From the NCBI GenBank assembly GCA_029932795.1, contig JAOZPL010000032.1:1-11383 (forward strand): a stretch of DNA of 11,383 bases, given 5' to 3'. A model generated the notes under the pieces. That model saw only the letters and a list, made by a program, of their open reading frames with translations, had not been told where the DNA came from and did not search any database. Both the position numbers and the translations under genes were made by a program. Of this stretch, positions 1-6,756 are shown piece after piece. This stretch comes from Candidatus Zixiibacteriota bacterium. GTDB lineage: Bacteria > Zixibacteria > MSB-5A5 > GN15 > FEB-12. Every line of letters starts with the position of its first letter. The first letter of the stretch is position 1.

Positions 1-704
1 AGGCAAACCGAGCGATAAGCTTTTAATTTAATCGGAACATTCATTTCTTCTGCTTGGCTCTTGCCGCCTCCGGAACCAAACAAGTCGATCGGGTAACCGC
101 ACTTAGGACAGGTCAAACCTGACATATTCTCGATAAGGCCTAGTTGCGGTATGTTCATTTTTCTTGCCATATTGATAGCTCTTTTGGAATCTACTAATGA
201 TACCTCTTGTGGTGTGGTGATAATGATGGCCAGATGTGGTTCCATTTTTTGCGTCATGGTGATAATCTCATCACCGGTCCCCGGTGGCAGGTCTGAGACA
301 AGATAGTCCAATGGCCCCCATTCGACATCGCCCAGAAACTGGTGCAACAGTTTTGAACGCATGGGTCCACGCCATATAACGGGTTGATCCGGTGAAATGG
401 CGTTGGCTATGGAAACGACTTTAACACCTTTGCATTCCTGAGGGATGAGTCGCTCATTCTCAACTTTGAGCTGTCCCGCTAGTCCGAGCATCTTTGGCAC
501 ATTTGGTCCGGTTACGTCGGCGTCAAGGATCCCGGCCTTATTTCCCCTCATATGCAGACCGTAGGCAATATTCACACTCACCGTTGTTTTTCCGACTCCT
601 CCCTTGCCGCTGAACACGACGATTCTGTGTTGAATAGCCTGCAAATTGTCTGCTATCATTTTGTCTTGGATTTCGATCTGTTTCTTTTGCTCGGCGGTAA
701 GCAT
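1..704 (-). CDS. Mrp/NBP35 (ApbC)-family P-loop ATPase, 3' end off the window
   Basis: Reading leftward from an ATG at 704, 234 codons are open to the window edge. A good ribosome binding site (AAGGAGA) lies about 8 nt upstream. Visible motifs are a deviant Walker A (SGKGGVGKTT, residues ~29-38), the NBP35 signature ILDADVTGPNVPKML, a WRGPM stretch, the Walker B-like SDLPPGTGDE, and ENMSGLTCPKCG near residue 200, which holds the CxxC pair that bridges an FeS cluster between two subunits in this family. Family knowledge: these cytosolic dimeric ATPases carry and deliver 4Fe-4S clusters. It is the last visible gene of the minus-strand run, 17 nt after the truncated OYE gene. Mrp-type ATPases also belong to ORP gene clusters. 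One oddity: the last ~12 residues (after NVP) no longer resemble the usual PFLGxIPxDP continuation. Assignment is secure; the C-terminus is unseen. Confidence 0.93.
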   Translation of the reverse strand, partial: MLTAEQKKQIEIQDKMIADNLQAIQHRIVVFSGKGGVGKTTVSVNIAYGLHMRGNKAGILDADVTGPNVPKMLGLAGQLKVENERLIPQECKGVKVVSIANAISPDQPVIWRGPMRSKLLHQFLGDVEWGPLDYLVSDLPPGTGDEIITMTQKMEPHLAIIITTPQEVSLVDSKRAINMARKMNIPQLGLIENMSGLTCPKCGYPIDLFGSGGGKSQAEEMNVPIKLKAYRSVC

Positions 705-721
705 CGTACACTTCTCCTTTT

Positions 722-1009
722 CTACACCACTACTTTCGCGTATTCTCTCCCAACCGACTTTTGCAATTCCTTAATGTGATCGTAGGATGGAATACCGAGC
801 TGTTTGGGGTGTTCTTTACCCACAGGGCTGATAAAAAATGGTTTGACTATGATGGCACCGGCATCGCCTTGTGCCCTTCGCCAGTAATAGGCCTCGTGGC
901 TTTCTGTGACTTCGCCGGTGGGCGTTATATACCCGGTTTTCACCGGAGCCATTATCAAGTGGTTGGGAAGCTCCAGCGAGCCAATCACAAAGGGTCTGAA
1001 TGGATTCAT
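722..1009 (-). CDS. N-terminal-only Old Yellow Enzyme-like fragment (95 aa)
   Basis: The 95-residue product begins like an NADH:flavin oxidoreductase / Old Yellow Enzyme TIM barrel. A short 'NPFRPFVIGSLELPNHLIMAPV' type start is followed by a TGYITPTGEVTE stretch, the AYYWRRAQGDAGAIIV motif (compare YYxxRAxGGAGLII in OYEs) and SYDHIKELQKSV. Family members are normally about 340 to 670 residues, with FMN and substrate residues spread round the barrel. This one stops with a TAG only 17 nt before the next start codon, so there is no room for the rest. It may be a decayed remnant or a short protein using only the first beta-alpha units. The start ATG is preceded by AGGATGGGAG, and gene spacing (16 and 17 nt) is kept as in an intact operon, which favours continued translation. 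Flavin reductase activity is not expected from this piece. Confidence 0.7.
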   Translation of the reverse strand: MNPFRPFVIGSLELPNHLIMAPVKTGYITPTGEVTESHEAYYWRRAQGDAGAIIVKPFFISPVGKEHPKQLGIPSYDHIKELQKSVGREYAKVVV

Positions 1010-1025
1010 ACTCCCATCCTTAGAT

Positions 1026-1775
1026 TCATATCGCTGAAACCACCGGAATGATTCGTTTCCGTAACCGGCTGGATTCAGACTTCAGGTTCAGTAGGGTTTC
1101 CTCTGTCAACGGTACCTTCACTTCTTCTGGGGCAAACGGAGCTCCTTTGATTCTGGCAACTTTGAACAGAAGAGCCATCGGCTTCTCAATTCGGCTATAC
1201 ATGAGATTATCAGCCAGCGCTTCGAACTGCAGGATTTTCTCCCGAAAGGCACTCGTGCTGACGGAAAACACCGATGTTAATCGTCCTGGTTGAAAGAGAA
1301 TTACTTTCCATCTTTCAAAGATTTTCTCACCCCAAGTGGGAGAAAAGAACAAGATGTTCAGTGCTGCACCGTATAGAATTACATCTGACTCGGGAGAGCG
1401 AAGCAGGTCGATCCCAGCTTCTATAGATTTCTCAAGGAGATCCGGTTTGAGGATGTTGCTTTTGATCAAATCCGGTTGGGTCTGCTCAATCGAATCGAAG
1501 CTTGGATCAAAATCGACATACGCGATCTGCGACCGGTATTCCGAAGGGATTATTCCGTACATGGTGAGCAAGCGCTCAGCATAAGTGCGGTCTGAGTTAA
1601 TAAGAAATACAAGAGCACTTCCACCATGCTTCAGCCAGGCTGCCAGAAAAATAGCGCCGACCAAGGGTTTTCCGGAACCTCCAGGGCCGCTGATAATCGT
1701 AGAGGAAGGTACCGGGAGTCCCTCAGGGAGCAATCTGTCAAGCCAGTCTTGATCGGCAGTTATCCTGTCAATCAT
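1026..1775 (-). CDS. KaiC/RadA-like RecA-superfamily protein with degenerate nucleotide site
   Basis: The 249-residue product has the shape of a single KaiC/RecA-like domain: an N-terminal 'PxGLPVPSSTIISGPGGSGKP' loop at residues ~18-37, a strand with LVFLINSD (~55-62) where KaiC proteins read the substrate, and a core strand VILYGAALNIL (~132-142). In the family the P-loop ends GK[ST] and the Walker B strand ends in an acidic residue. Here the P-loop reads GSGKP, with Pro in place of Thr/Ser, and the Walker B strand reads VILYG with no Asp. ATP hydrolysis is therefore doubtful, and it may be a scaffold or nucleotide sensor. The start ATG has AGAGG just upstream. It lies 18 nt after the cupin gene and 16 nt before the OYE fragment, so it is probably co-transcribed. 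The exact role is unknown. Confidence 0.75.
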   Translation of the reverse strand: MIDRITADQDWLDRLLPEGLPVPSSTIISGPGGSGKPLVGAIFLAAWLKHGGSALVFLINSDRTYAERLLTMYGIIPSEYRSQIAYVDFDPSFDSIEQTQPDLIKSNILKPDLLEKSIEAGIDLLRSPESDVILYGAALNILFFSPTWGEKIFERWKVILFQPGRLTSVFSVSTSAFREKILQFEALADNLMYSRIEKPMALLFKVARIKGAPFAPEEVKVPLTEETLLNLKSESSRLRKRIIPVVSAI

Positions 1776-1793
1776 TGTCCTCTCTCAATCCGG

Positions 1794-2120
1794 CTATTCC
1801 CTCAATGTGCACCAGATGACCATAATGATGGCGCCCGACTTCGTACTAAACGGGCCGTGCTCAACCTCCTTAGGGACCACTCGAAAAGTTCCCGATGGAT
1901 ATTTCTCGCCTTGGCTTTCGTATTCACCTTCTAATACATAGTGCAACTCTGTGAACAGGTGAGAATGACTATCCATTATCCATCCGGGAGGAAGCTTGAG
2001 CAAGATCGCTCTGGGTGCTATGCCGCCACCTACACTAAGCACCTTTTCCTCGGCTCCGGCTGGGTATTCTATGGCGACATGCCATTTTAGGTCATTGGCG
2101 TTTATGCTTACAGCATTCAT
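1794..2120 (-). CDS. Small cupin-domain protein
   Basis: The 108-residue product carries one cupin fold. Cupin motif 1, G-x5-H-x-H-x3-E-x6-G, is matched exactly at residues 46-65 (ligands His52, His54, Glu58). Motif 2 is looser, with a PSG turn near residue 76 and a likely fourth metal ligand at His88 (KEVEHGP). Such single-domain cupins bind Fe, Mn, Zn or Ni and act as dioxygenases, isomerases or metal/ligand sensors, and the sequence does not say which. No signal peptide or membrane segment is seen, so it is cytoplasmic. It sits 21 nt after the radical SAM gene and 18 nt before the KaiC-like gene in the same operon. The ribosome binding site is weak (GTAGG). Confidence 0.85.
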   Translation of the reverse strand: MNAVSINANDLKWHVAIEYPAGAEEKVLSVGGGIAPRAILLKLPPGWIMDSHSHLFTELHYVLEGEYESQGEKYPSGTFRVVPKEVEHGPFSTKSGAIIMVIWCTLRE

Positions 2121-2141
2121 GGTTGTAGCCTACTTTCTACT

Positions 2142-3077
2142 TTATGGGTTTATTTGTCCTCTGATGAAATGTCCCGGGAGCAGGAACATTTCACCTTTAT
2201 AAGTAGTTTGAATCAGTTCCCTGTCCTGCAGCATCCGGTCGACTACCCCCGAAGTACCAAATGAACGTTCGATCTCGGCGGCTTGATCTCGGCGCAACGG
2301 GTGGCGCGAGCCGGTTTCAAGGATTGCCTGTCTGGTGTTCGTGAACCCTTGTAAGCCAAACTGACCGGACTCCAATCCAGATATGGGGACGGCCTTGCCG
2401 ATCAACTCCTGAGCCATGAGAATAGTCTCGGGAAGCGGGGGTTCCACCCATGGTTCCGCCGGCGGGCGAATCGGCGTGACGACATATACTCTGTCCGGTT
2501 CGATGGCATCAACTGCCGACTTAGTGCTCAGCAGTTCCTCTTTAGTATCATTTAATCCTTTAACCAGCATAATTTCCAACCAAATCTGACCAAGGTACTC
2601 ATGGCGGAAGTCTATCAATCCTTGCACCATCGTGTCAAAAGCGATGCTACGATGCGGCCTGTTGACAGCTCTGAACGTCTTTTCGTTGCCGGCATCCAGC
2701 GTCGGCATTACCACATCAGCTTCCCTCAAGTCGTTCCTGACATCCCTACGAAACAGCAGGGAGCCATTGGTGATCACAGCTGTTGGTAGTTGCAGTTGTT
2801 CCCTGGTTTGCTTTATGAGCCAGCCAAGGTCCTTGCACAGGGTAGGTTCACCATCTCCCACAAAGGTCACGTAATCTAAAGCCGAGTTTTTCCCTCTCTT
2901 AATAATTTCAGCGAGGATATCTTCTTTCGGGAAGAAGCTTTCCCGTATCGTTTGCAAATGCGTGGTTCTTCCCAATTGGCAGTAGACACATGTGTATGAG
3001 CATGTCTTGGGAGGGATTGGACTAACGCCGAGAGAGCGTCCAAGCCTCCGTGATGGTACTGGGCCATAAGTGTACAT
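2142..3077 (-). CDS. Radical SAM protein (COG0731-like Fe-S oxidoreductase)
   Basis: The 311-residue product starts in the way typical of this group, with YGPVPSRRLGRSLGVSPIP. The radical SAM cluster motif follows: CxxxCxxC at Cys26, Cys30 and Cys33 (CSYTCVYC) with the adjacent QLGR. A GDGEPTL stretch at residues 74-80 corresponds to the GGE motif contacting the SAM amino group. ITNGSLL and TLDAGNEKTFRAVNRPH are further typical core segments. The C-terminal ~90 residues look like an added helical domain, possibly winged-helix (RRDQAAEIERSFGTSGVVDRM). No extra cysteine cluster (SPASM-type) is evident. The substrate is unknown; relatives are annotated only as Fe-S oxidoreductases. The start is fixed by similarity, because the ribosome binding site is poor (AAGATA). 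A 93-nt gap separates it from the TrmO-like gene upstream. Confidence 0.88.
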   Translation of the reverse strand: MYTYGPVPSRRLGRSLGVSPIPPKTCSYTCVYCQLGRTTHLQTIRESFFPKEDILAEIIKRGKNSALDYVTFVGDGEPTLCKDLGWLIKQTREQLQLPTAVITNGSLLFRRDVRNDLREADVVMPTLDAGNEKTFRAVNRPHRSIAFDTMVQGLIDFRHEYLGQIWLEIMLVKGLNDTKEELLSTKSAVDAIEPDRVYVVTPIRPPAEPWVEPPLPETILMAQELIGKAVPISGLESGQFGLQGFTNTRQAILETGSRHPLRRDQAAEIERSFGTSGVVDRMLQDRELIQTTYKGEMFLLPGHFIRGQINP

Positions 3078-3170
3078 GAATTATCTTTTTTCGCGCGCCT
3101 TTATGGAAGGTGGCCTGATTTACCAGCAGTTCCATTTTTGTGACTCATAACATTGACGGTTACTAGGCGG

Positions 3171-3623
3171 TTATAGTTTTTTGAATTTGTCCGCTAACCA
3201 GCCGATCCGAACACCGTGCTTCCTCGTAAAGTCGGGCACGTGCGGTTTGATGTCCAGCAGCGGTGTTCCATCGACAATATCCACATTCACGATATGGAGA
3301 GTTGTTTTTTCGATGCGTTCAAGACCGACGATGGATATTCCAATCGGGTTAGGGCGCCGGGCAGACCGGGTGGCAAATACACCCCGTCGCGTCTCATCCA
3401 AATACGGTTGTGTTTTCAACGTGTAACCCTTCGACAAATGGAAGTTGTAAAGCAGGATGATGTGTGAGAACCCGGAAAGGTCACTCAGCCCTTCTTCGTA
3501 CTCCGAATACAGCTCGATTGAACCGGTTATGCCATGTGCCGTGGCCGGCTGGATGGGCATGCCTTCGGGTGTTTTATACGGCGAGTGAATTATCCCGATC
3601 TGTTTGTACTCGATCGTTTTCAT
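3171..3623 (-). CDS. TrmO/TsaA-family protein (UPF0066)
   Basis: The 150-residue protein matches the TrmO (YaeB/TsaA) fold family over its length. It shows IGIIHSPYKTPEGMPIQ at the N-terminus, the family signature RRGVFATRSARRPNPIG at ~84-100, and DIVDGTPLLDIKPHVPDFT at ~115-133. Known bacterial TrmO N6-methylates t6A37 in tRNA using SAM. Escherichia coli TrmO has a further C-terminal domain (about 235 aa in total), while this short form has the core only, like many anaerobe and archaeal members whose function is less certain. It overlaps the methyltransferase gene by 4 nt (ATGA), which points to translational coupling. The start is supported by AAAGGA 5 nt upstream. Its location in a metal-cofactor operon leaves open a substrate other than tRNA. 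Confidence 0.88.
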   Translation of the reverse strand: MKTIEYKQIGIIHSPYKTPEGMPIQPATAHGITGSIELYSEYEEGLSDLSGFSHIILLYNFHLSKGYTLKTQPYLDETRRGVFATRSARRPNPIGISIVGLERIEKTTLHIVNVDIVDGTPLLDIKPHVPDFTRKHGVRIGWLADKFKKL

Positions 3624-4249
3624 CGTTTTCCTTTTACAACCACAAATGATCCCTGGCCGAAACCTTTTTCTGCCGGCTGGACGGTGTCCAGATTCTCTAT
3701 ATTTCCAATGAGTGTCTGGCGGAAAGTAAAATCGCCGAACCCGGCTCCTGCAAGGAGAGAAACGACCTGGTTCACCGTGTAGAACTCCGCATGCCTGTAA
3801 AAGGTACTGTTCCTTTTATCCTGTGCATATCGTTTTCCCATGGAGCTATCAGCGTCAATGAAGGCAATAATAAGGCGGCCGCTCGGTTTCAGGATACGGT
3901 GAGCTTCATGAAGAGCGCGGGAGGCGTCGTCCAGAAAGCATAAAGTGGTTACCATCAGAGCGAACTCATACTTGGAATCTCTGAAGGGAAGCCATTCCGC
4001 TACACCAAAGACCGCCTGTATTCCCCTTTGTGCAGCCAGCGCCAGCATCTTCTTGGAAGGATCAATTCCGAATTGAACTCCCAGAGGCGCTGCAAACCGC
4101 CCACTCCCGACACCGATTTCCAATCCCAGGCCGTCTTCCGGCAGGAGCGCCCGGACAGCCTGCAGTTCCGATTCATAAATAAACCGGTTCTTGTCAAACC
4201 AGTCCTCGTATTCGGTGGTACGCAGGTTGAAAGGTGTTACCTTGGGCAT
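3620..4249 (-). CDS. Class I SAM-dependent methyltransferase (UbiE/BioC-like)
   Basis: From the ATG at 4249 the product is 209 residues. Motif I is LEIGVGSGR (residues ~43-51), the motif II acidic residue is in GIDPSKKML (~61-69), and motif IV/post-motif segments are seen as VTTLCFLDDASRALHEAHRILKPSGRLIIAF. This is a Rossmann-fold small-molecule type methyltransferase. The substrate cannot be read from sequence. The N-terminus TTEYEDWFDKNR is common in this group, so I prefer the ATG at 4249. An in-frame GTG at 4315 would add 22 residues and overlap the upstream gene by 13 nt, but it has no ribosome binding site; the ATG's site is also weak. It overlaps the TrmO-like gene by ATGA, suggesting that the two proteins act together. 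Confidence 0.85.
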   Translation of the reverse strand: MPKVTPFNLRTTEYEDWFDKNRFIYESELQAVRALLPEDGLGLEIGVGSGRFAAPLGVQFGIDPSKKMLALAAQRGIQAVFGVAEWLPFRDSKYEFALMVTTLCFLDDASRALHEAHRILKPSGRLIIAFIDADSSMGKRYAQDKRNSTFYRHAEFYTVNQVVSLLAGAGFGDFTFRQTLIGNIENLDTVQPAEKGFGQGSFVVVKGKR

Positions 4250-4302
4250 TGCTTCAATCCAGGTAAGGAGTGAAACGGGGGAACGTCTCTCCTCACTTGT
4301 GT

Positions 4303-4641
4303 TTAGTGGTCGCACAGGTTGTCGCTCGTTTGCAACTCTCCCTTAAGGTACGCCAGGACGACTTCTTTGGGCTCCTGTTCGGGAGCGCCACTGACCACAT
4401 CGATTCCTCGCTGCTGGAAAATACTGACTGCCCGTTGTCCCATGCCACCGGAAATGACGAGGTGCACGCCCAGACTGTGCAGCCATTCGGGCAATGCACC
4501 TGGTTCGTGCCTTGGCGGGGTTTTCATGTCCACACCTATGATCAGTTTCTCCTTGGCATCCGCCTCGACAATGGCAAACTTCTGGCAATGTCCGAAATGC
4601 AGACACAGGACACCATTCATTGTAGGAACTGCAATTTTCAT
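4303..4641 (-). CDS. Third NifX/NifB-like (dinitrogenase FeMo-cofactor domain) protein
   Basis: The 112-residue protein is one dinitrogenase iron-molybdenum cofactor-binding domain of the MTH1175/ORP type. It starts MKIAVPTMNG, then has the LHFGHCQKFAIVE motif (His15, His18, Cys19), a SGGMGQRA glycine loop at ~64-71 and a C-terminal NLCDH. The HFGHC motif and the terminal CxH are typical of this subgroup and are plausible metal ligands; the other two NifX-like proteins here lack both. Family members bind or deliver metal-sulfur clusters (NifX and NifB in FeMo-co, ORP a Mo-Cu-S cluster). A ribosome binding site (GAGAGGG) lies 4 nt before the start. It follows the second MinD-type ATPase by 28 nt, the same partnership as in ORP clusters. 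Confidence 0.9.
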   Translation of the reverse strand: MKIAVPTMNGVLCLHFGHCQKFAIVEADAKEKLIIGVDMKTPPRHEPGALPEWLHSLGVHLVISGGMGQRAVSIFQQRGIDVVSGAPEQEPKEVVLAYLKGELQTSDNLCDH

Positions 4642-4669
4642 ATAACCCTCTCTATTACTAACAGGTAGT

Positions 4670-5602
4670 TTATGTTTTAACCCTCAGTTCTCCTCGCATA
4701 TCTTCCAAGTCACCGCTCAGTTCAGTGCGCAGATTTGTCCACAATGATCGAATCTGTCGAGTAGAATCATTCTCAATGTACTCAATCATCGTTTTACCTG
4801 CCGCCTGGGATTCGGTTACCGTTGAATCATAGGCGATCTCTGCCAGCAAACGGACAGCCTGCTGAGAAGCATAGTCCTTGATCTGCCCGGCGACCGACGG
4901 GTTAATATCAGCCTTGTTGATACAGAGCCCGGCCGGGATCTTGAAATGTCCTACCAGTTGCAGGAGTCGTTTCAGATCGTGAAGAGCGCTGAGCGATGGT
5001 TCCGTGACGATGAGAACGTAATCGGCACCCGTCAATGAAGCGATCACCGGGCAGCCAATACCGGGTGGGCCATCGACAATGATGAGGTCGAGATTCTTCT
5101 CGTGAGCGATTGACCTTGCCCGCTCCCGCAGCAGGCTTACCAGCTTGCCGGAATTGCCCTCCGCAATACCGAGATGGCCATGTACCATCGGTCCATAACG
5201 AGTGTTTGACACGTACCACTCGCCGCTTACATTATCGCGCATCTCGATGGTATCCTCGGGGCAAACATAGGCACAAACGCCACAGCCTTCACATCGCAGC
5301 GGGTCGCAACGGAATCGGTACTGTTCCTCGTCGCTGTCTGTCTCTTCCTGTATGATGGCGTCAAACCGACAATGCACCAGACAGAGTCCGCAGCCCGTGC
5401 ACCTAGCATTGTTTATGACTGCTTTCTTGCCGCTGATGAACTGCTGGCGCTGGCGTATTTCCGGTTCGACAATGAGGTGCAGGTTAGCGGCATCAACATC
5501 GCAATCGACAAGAACCTTCCTCTCCGCCAGAGCCGCCAGCGAGCCGACAAGGCTGGTTTTACCGGTTCCTCCCTTGCCACTCAGTACCACCAGTTCTCTC
5601 AT
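4670..5602 (-). CDS. MinD-type P-loop ATPase with two 4Fe-4S ferredoxin motifs (copy B)
   Basis: The 310-residue protein has a MinD/ParA-type deviant Walker A (SGKGGTGKTS, residues ~8-17), switch segment VDCDVDAANLHL (~32-43), Walker B IIVDGPPGIGCP (~174-185) and the TEPS-LHDLKR segment. Inserted after the first strand pair is a ferredoxin module with two CxxCxxCxxxC sets, at Cys68/71/74/78 and Cys104/107/110/114. This is the architecture of the ORP-complex ATPases (DVU2103/DVU2104 type). An ATP-dependent, redox-active role in loading or handling the metal-sulfur cluster of NifX-like partners is inferred. Its ATG overlaps the stop of copy A (ATGA), so the two are translationally coupled and probably form a heteromer. 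The C-terminal ~30 residues (LRTELSGDLEDMRGE...) are charged and not part of the fold. Confidence 0.95.
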   Translation of the reverse strand: MRELVVLSGKGGTGKTSLVGSLAALAERKVLVDCDVDAANLHLIVEPEIRQRQQFISGKKAVINNARCTGCGLCLVHCRFDAIIQEETDSDEEQYRFRCDPLRCEGCGVCAYVCPEDTIEMRDNVSGEWYVSNTRYGPMVHGHLGIAEGNSGKLVSLLRERARSIAHEKNLDLIIVDGPPGIGCPVIASLTGADYVLIVTEPSLSALHDLKRLLQLVGHFKIPAGLCINKADINPSVAGQIKDYASQQAVRLLAEIAYDSTVTESQAAGKTMIEYIENDSTRQIRSLWTNLRTELSGDLEDMRGELRVKT

Positions 5603-6462
5603 GCTGTTACCCTGGCTGCAATCTTATCATAGAGTTCGTGCAGGTCTTGACCAAGACCCGGAATATATTCGGTGACCAGCCTGCCATGGGAGTAGGCTTC
5701 GGCAATTTTACGATCAAAGGGAATATTCAGGAGGATTTCAATATTCTCGGCACTGCAGAACTCATATACTTCATTAGTGCCGGTTCCGGCTCGGTTAACA
5801 ACGACCCCGAACGAAAGCTTCATTTCTCTTAACATTCCGACTGCAAGCTTGAGATCATGTAGCCCAAATGGGGTTGGTTCGGTAACCAGTATGACAAAAT
5901 CGCTCCCAGCCACAGCCTCGATGACCGGGCAGGATGTTCCGGGAGGAGCATCAACTATGATGATTTCCGTACTGTTGGCGGAGTTTTTGACTGCCTTGAT
6001 TAGAGGGGACGCCATAGCCTCGCCGATAGTCAGACGTCCCTCTGCAAACCCGATTCCATATCCGGTGCCGCTATTTATAGTCCCAATCTCTCGCTGGACC
6101 TCTTCAATTGCGTCTTCAGGACAAACCAGGGCACATCCACCGCAACTGTGGCAGAGCTCGGGGAAAACCAGTACCTGTTTGTGCAACACTGCAATAGCGT
6201 TGAATTGGCATATCCGTGAGCACTCTCCGCAATAGGAACAGCGATCAGGATTCACCCGCGGAATCAGAACCGTGCTTTTATCTTGTTTTTCGATGTCAGG
6301 CTTCAAGAAGACGTGACCGTCCGGCTCCTCAACGTCGCAGTCAACGTACATGACATTCATGCCCGATCCAGCCAGGGCAGCAGCCATATTGGTGGCAATT
6401 GTGGTTTTTCCTGTGCCACCCTTACCACTGGCAACGGAGATTATCAACTGTGGCGGTGTCAA
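5599..6462 (-). CDS. MinD-type P-loop ATPase with two 4Fe-4S ferredoxin motifs (copy A)
   Basis: Using the TTG at 6462, the product is 287 residues. It has a deviant Walker A SGKGGTGKTT (~12-21), VDCDVEEPDGH (~40-50), two ferredoxin motifs at Cys75/78/81/85 and Cys104/107/110/114 with CPEDAI endings, Walker B IIVDAPPGTSCP (~168-179) and TEPTPFGLHDLK. It is a paralogue of the next gene and part of the same ORP-like ATPase pair. The frame stays open upstream to 6747, but that stretch lies wholly over the glycine-rich zinc-ribbon gene in another frame and encodes nothing family-like. ATG does not occur in frame near the family start, so a TTG start just 4 nt after the upstream stop is the best choice, probably using coupling because its own ribosome binding site is poor. 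Confidence 0.93.
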   Translation of the reverse strand: MTPPQLIISVASGKGGTGKTTIATNMAAALAGSGMNVMYVDCDVEEPDGHVFLKPDIEKQDKSTVLIPRVNPDRCSYCGECSRICQFNAIAVLHKQVLVFPELCHSCGGCALVCPEDAIEEVQREIGTINSGTGYGIGFAEGRLTIGEAMASPLIKAVKNSANSTEIIIVDAPPGTSCPVIEAVAGSDFVILVTEPTPFGLHDLKLAVGMLREMKLSFGVVVNRAGTGTNEVYEFCSAENIEILLNIPFDRKIAEAYSHGRLVTEYIPGLGQDLHELYDKIAARVTA

Positions 6463-6466
6463 GTGG

Positions 6467-6754
6467 TTACTTTCTGGCCATTGGCTTTCCGCATTGTGGA
6501 CAGGCAATACCGGTGCAGGGTATGCCGCGCTCGTGGGGCACCGTCGCTCCGCACGATGGGCAGACACAGACGCCGTCAATAGCGCCACGCTGCCCGCCCG
6601 GCATGATGTTTCGTTTACCACCGCCTCTCTGCCCACGTCCTGAGCCACCGCCGCCCCGGCGACCTTTTCCACTACCCGGACGACTCTGTCCGCCGCTGCC
6701 ACCTCGTCCCGCAGCAGCCATGCTGCCTCCAGATGTTCCTTTACCACCTCTCAT
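6467..6754 (-). CDS. Gly/Arg-rich protein with C-terminal zinc ribbon
   Basis: The 95-residue protein has two parts. Residues 1-58 are almost only Gly, Arg, Ser and Lys with RGG-like repeats, so probably disordered and strongly basic. Residues 59-95 hold a compact cysteine module: CVCPSCG (Cys63, Cys65, Cys68), a His at 74, Cys80, and CPQCG (Cys85, Cys88). CPxCG-x-CPxCG pairs are classic zinc-ribbon or rubredoxin-like knuckles, and similar short glycine-rich CPxCG proteins are known next to NifX-like/ORP-type genes. It starts 2 nt after the DUF5320-like gene (AAAAGGG ribosome site) and ends 4 nt before the first MinD-type ATPase. I infer a metal-binding or scaffold role in the same complex; the biochemical function is unknown. 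Confidence 0.82.
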   Translation of the reverse strand: MRGGKGTSGGSMAAAGRGGSGGQSRPGSGKGRRGGGGSGRGQRGGGKRNIMPGGQRGAIDGVCVCPSCGATVPHERGIPCTGIACPQCGKPMARK

Positions 6755-6756
6755 AG

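Noticed and set aside
4256..4296. Hairpin between the third NifX-like gene and the methyltransferase (GAGGAG ... CTCCTT)
   Set aside because: The stem is imperfect with an internal loop and no T-run, and the arms look like Shine-Dalgarno-type sequence and its complement by chance.
4250..4315. GTG start adding 22 residues to the methyltransferase
   Set aside because: No ribosome binding site, overlap with the upstream gene, and no resemblance to methyltransferase N-termini. The ATG at 4249 was preferred, though the choice is not certain.
6463..6747. N-terminal 95-residue extension of the first MinD-type ATPase
   Set aside because: The stretch lies over the glycine-rich zinc-ribbon gene in another frame, has Ala/Val/Arg-rich shadow composition and no family similarity. 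The P-loop normally starts within about 15 residues of the N-terminus.
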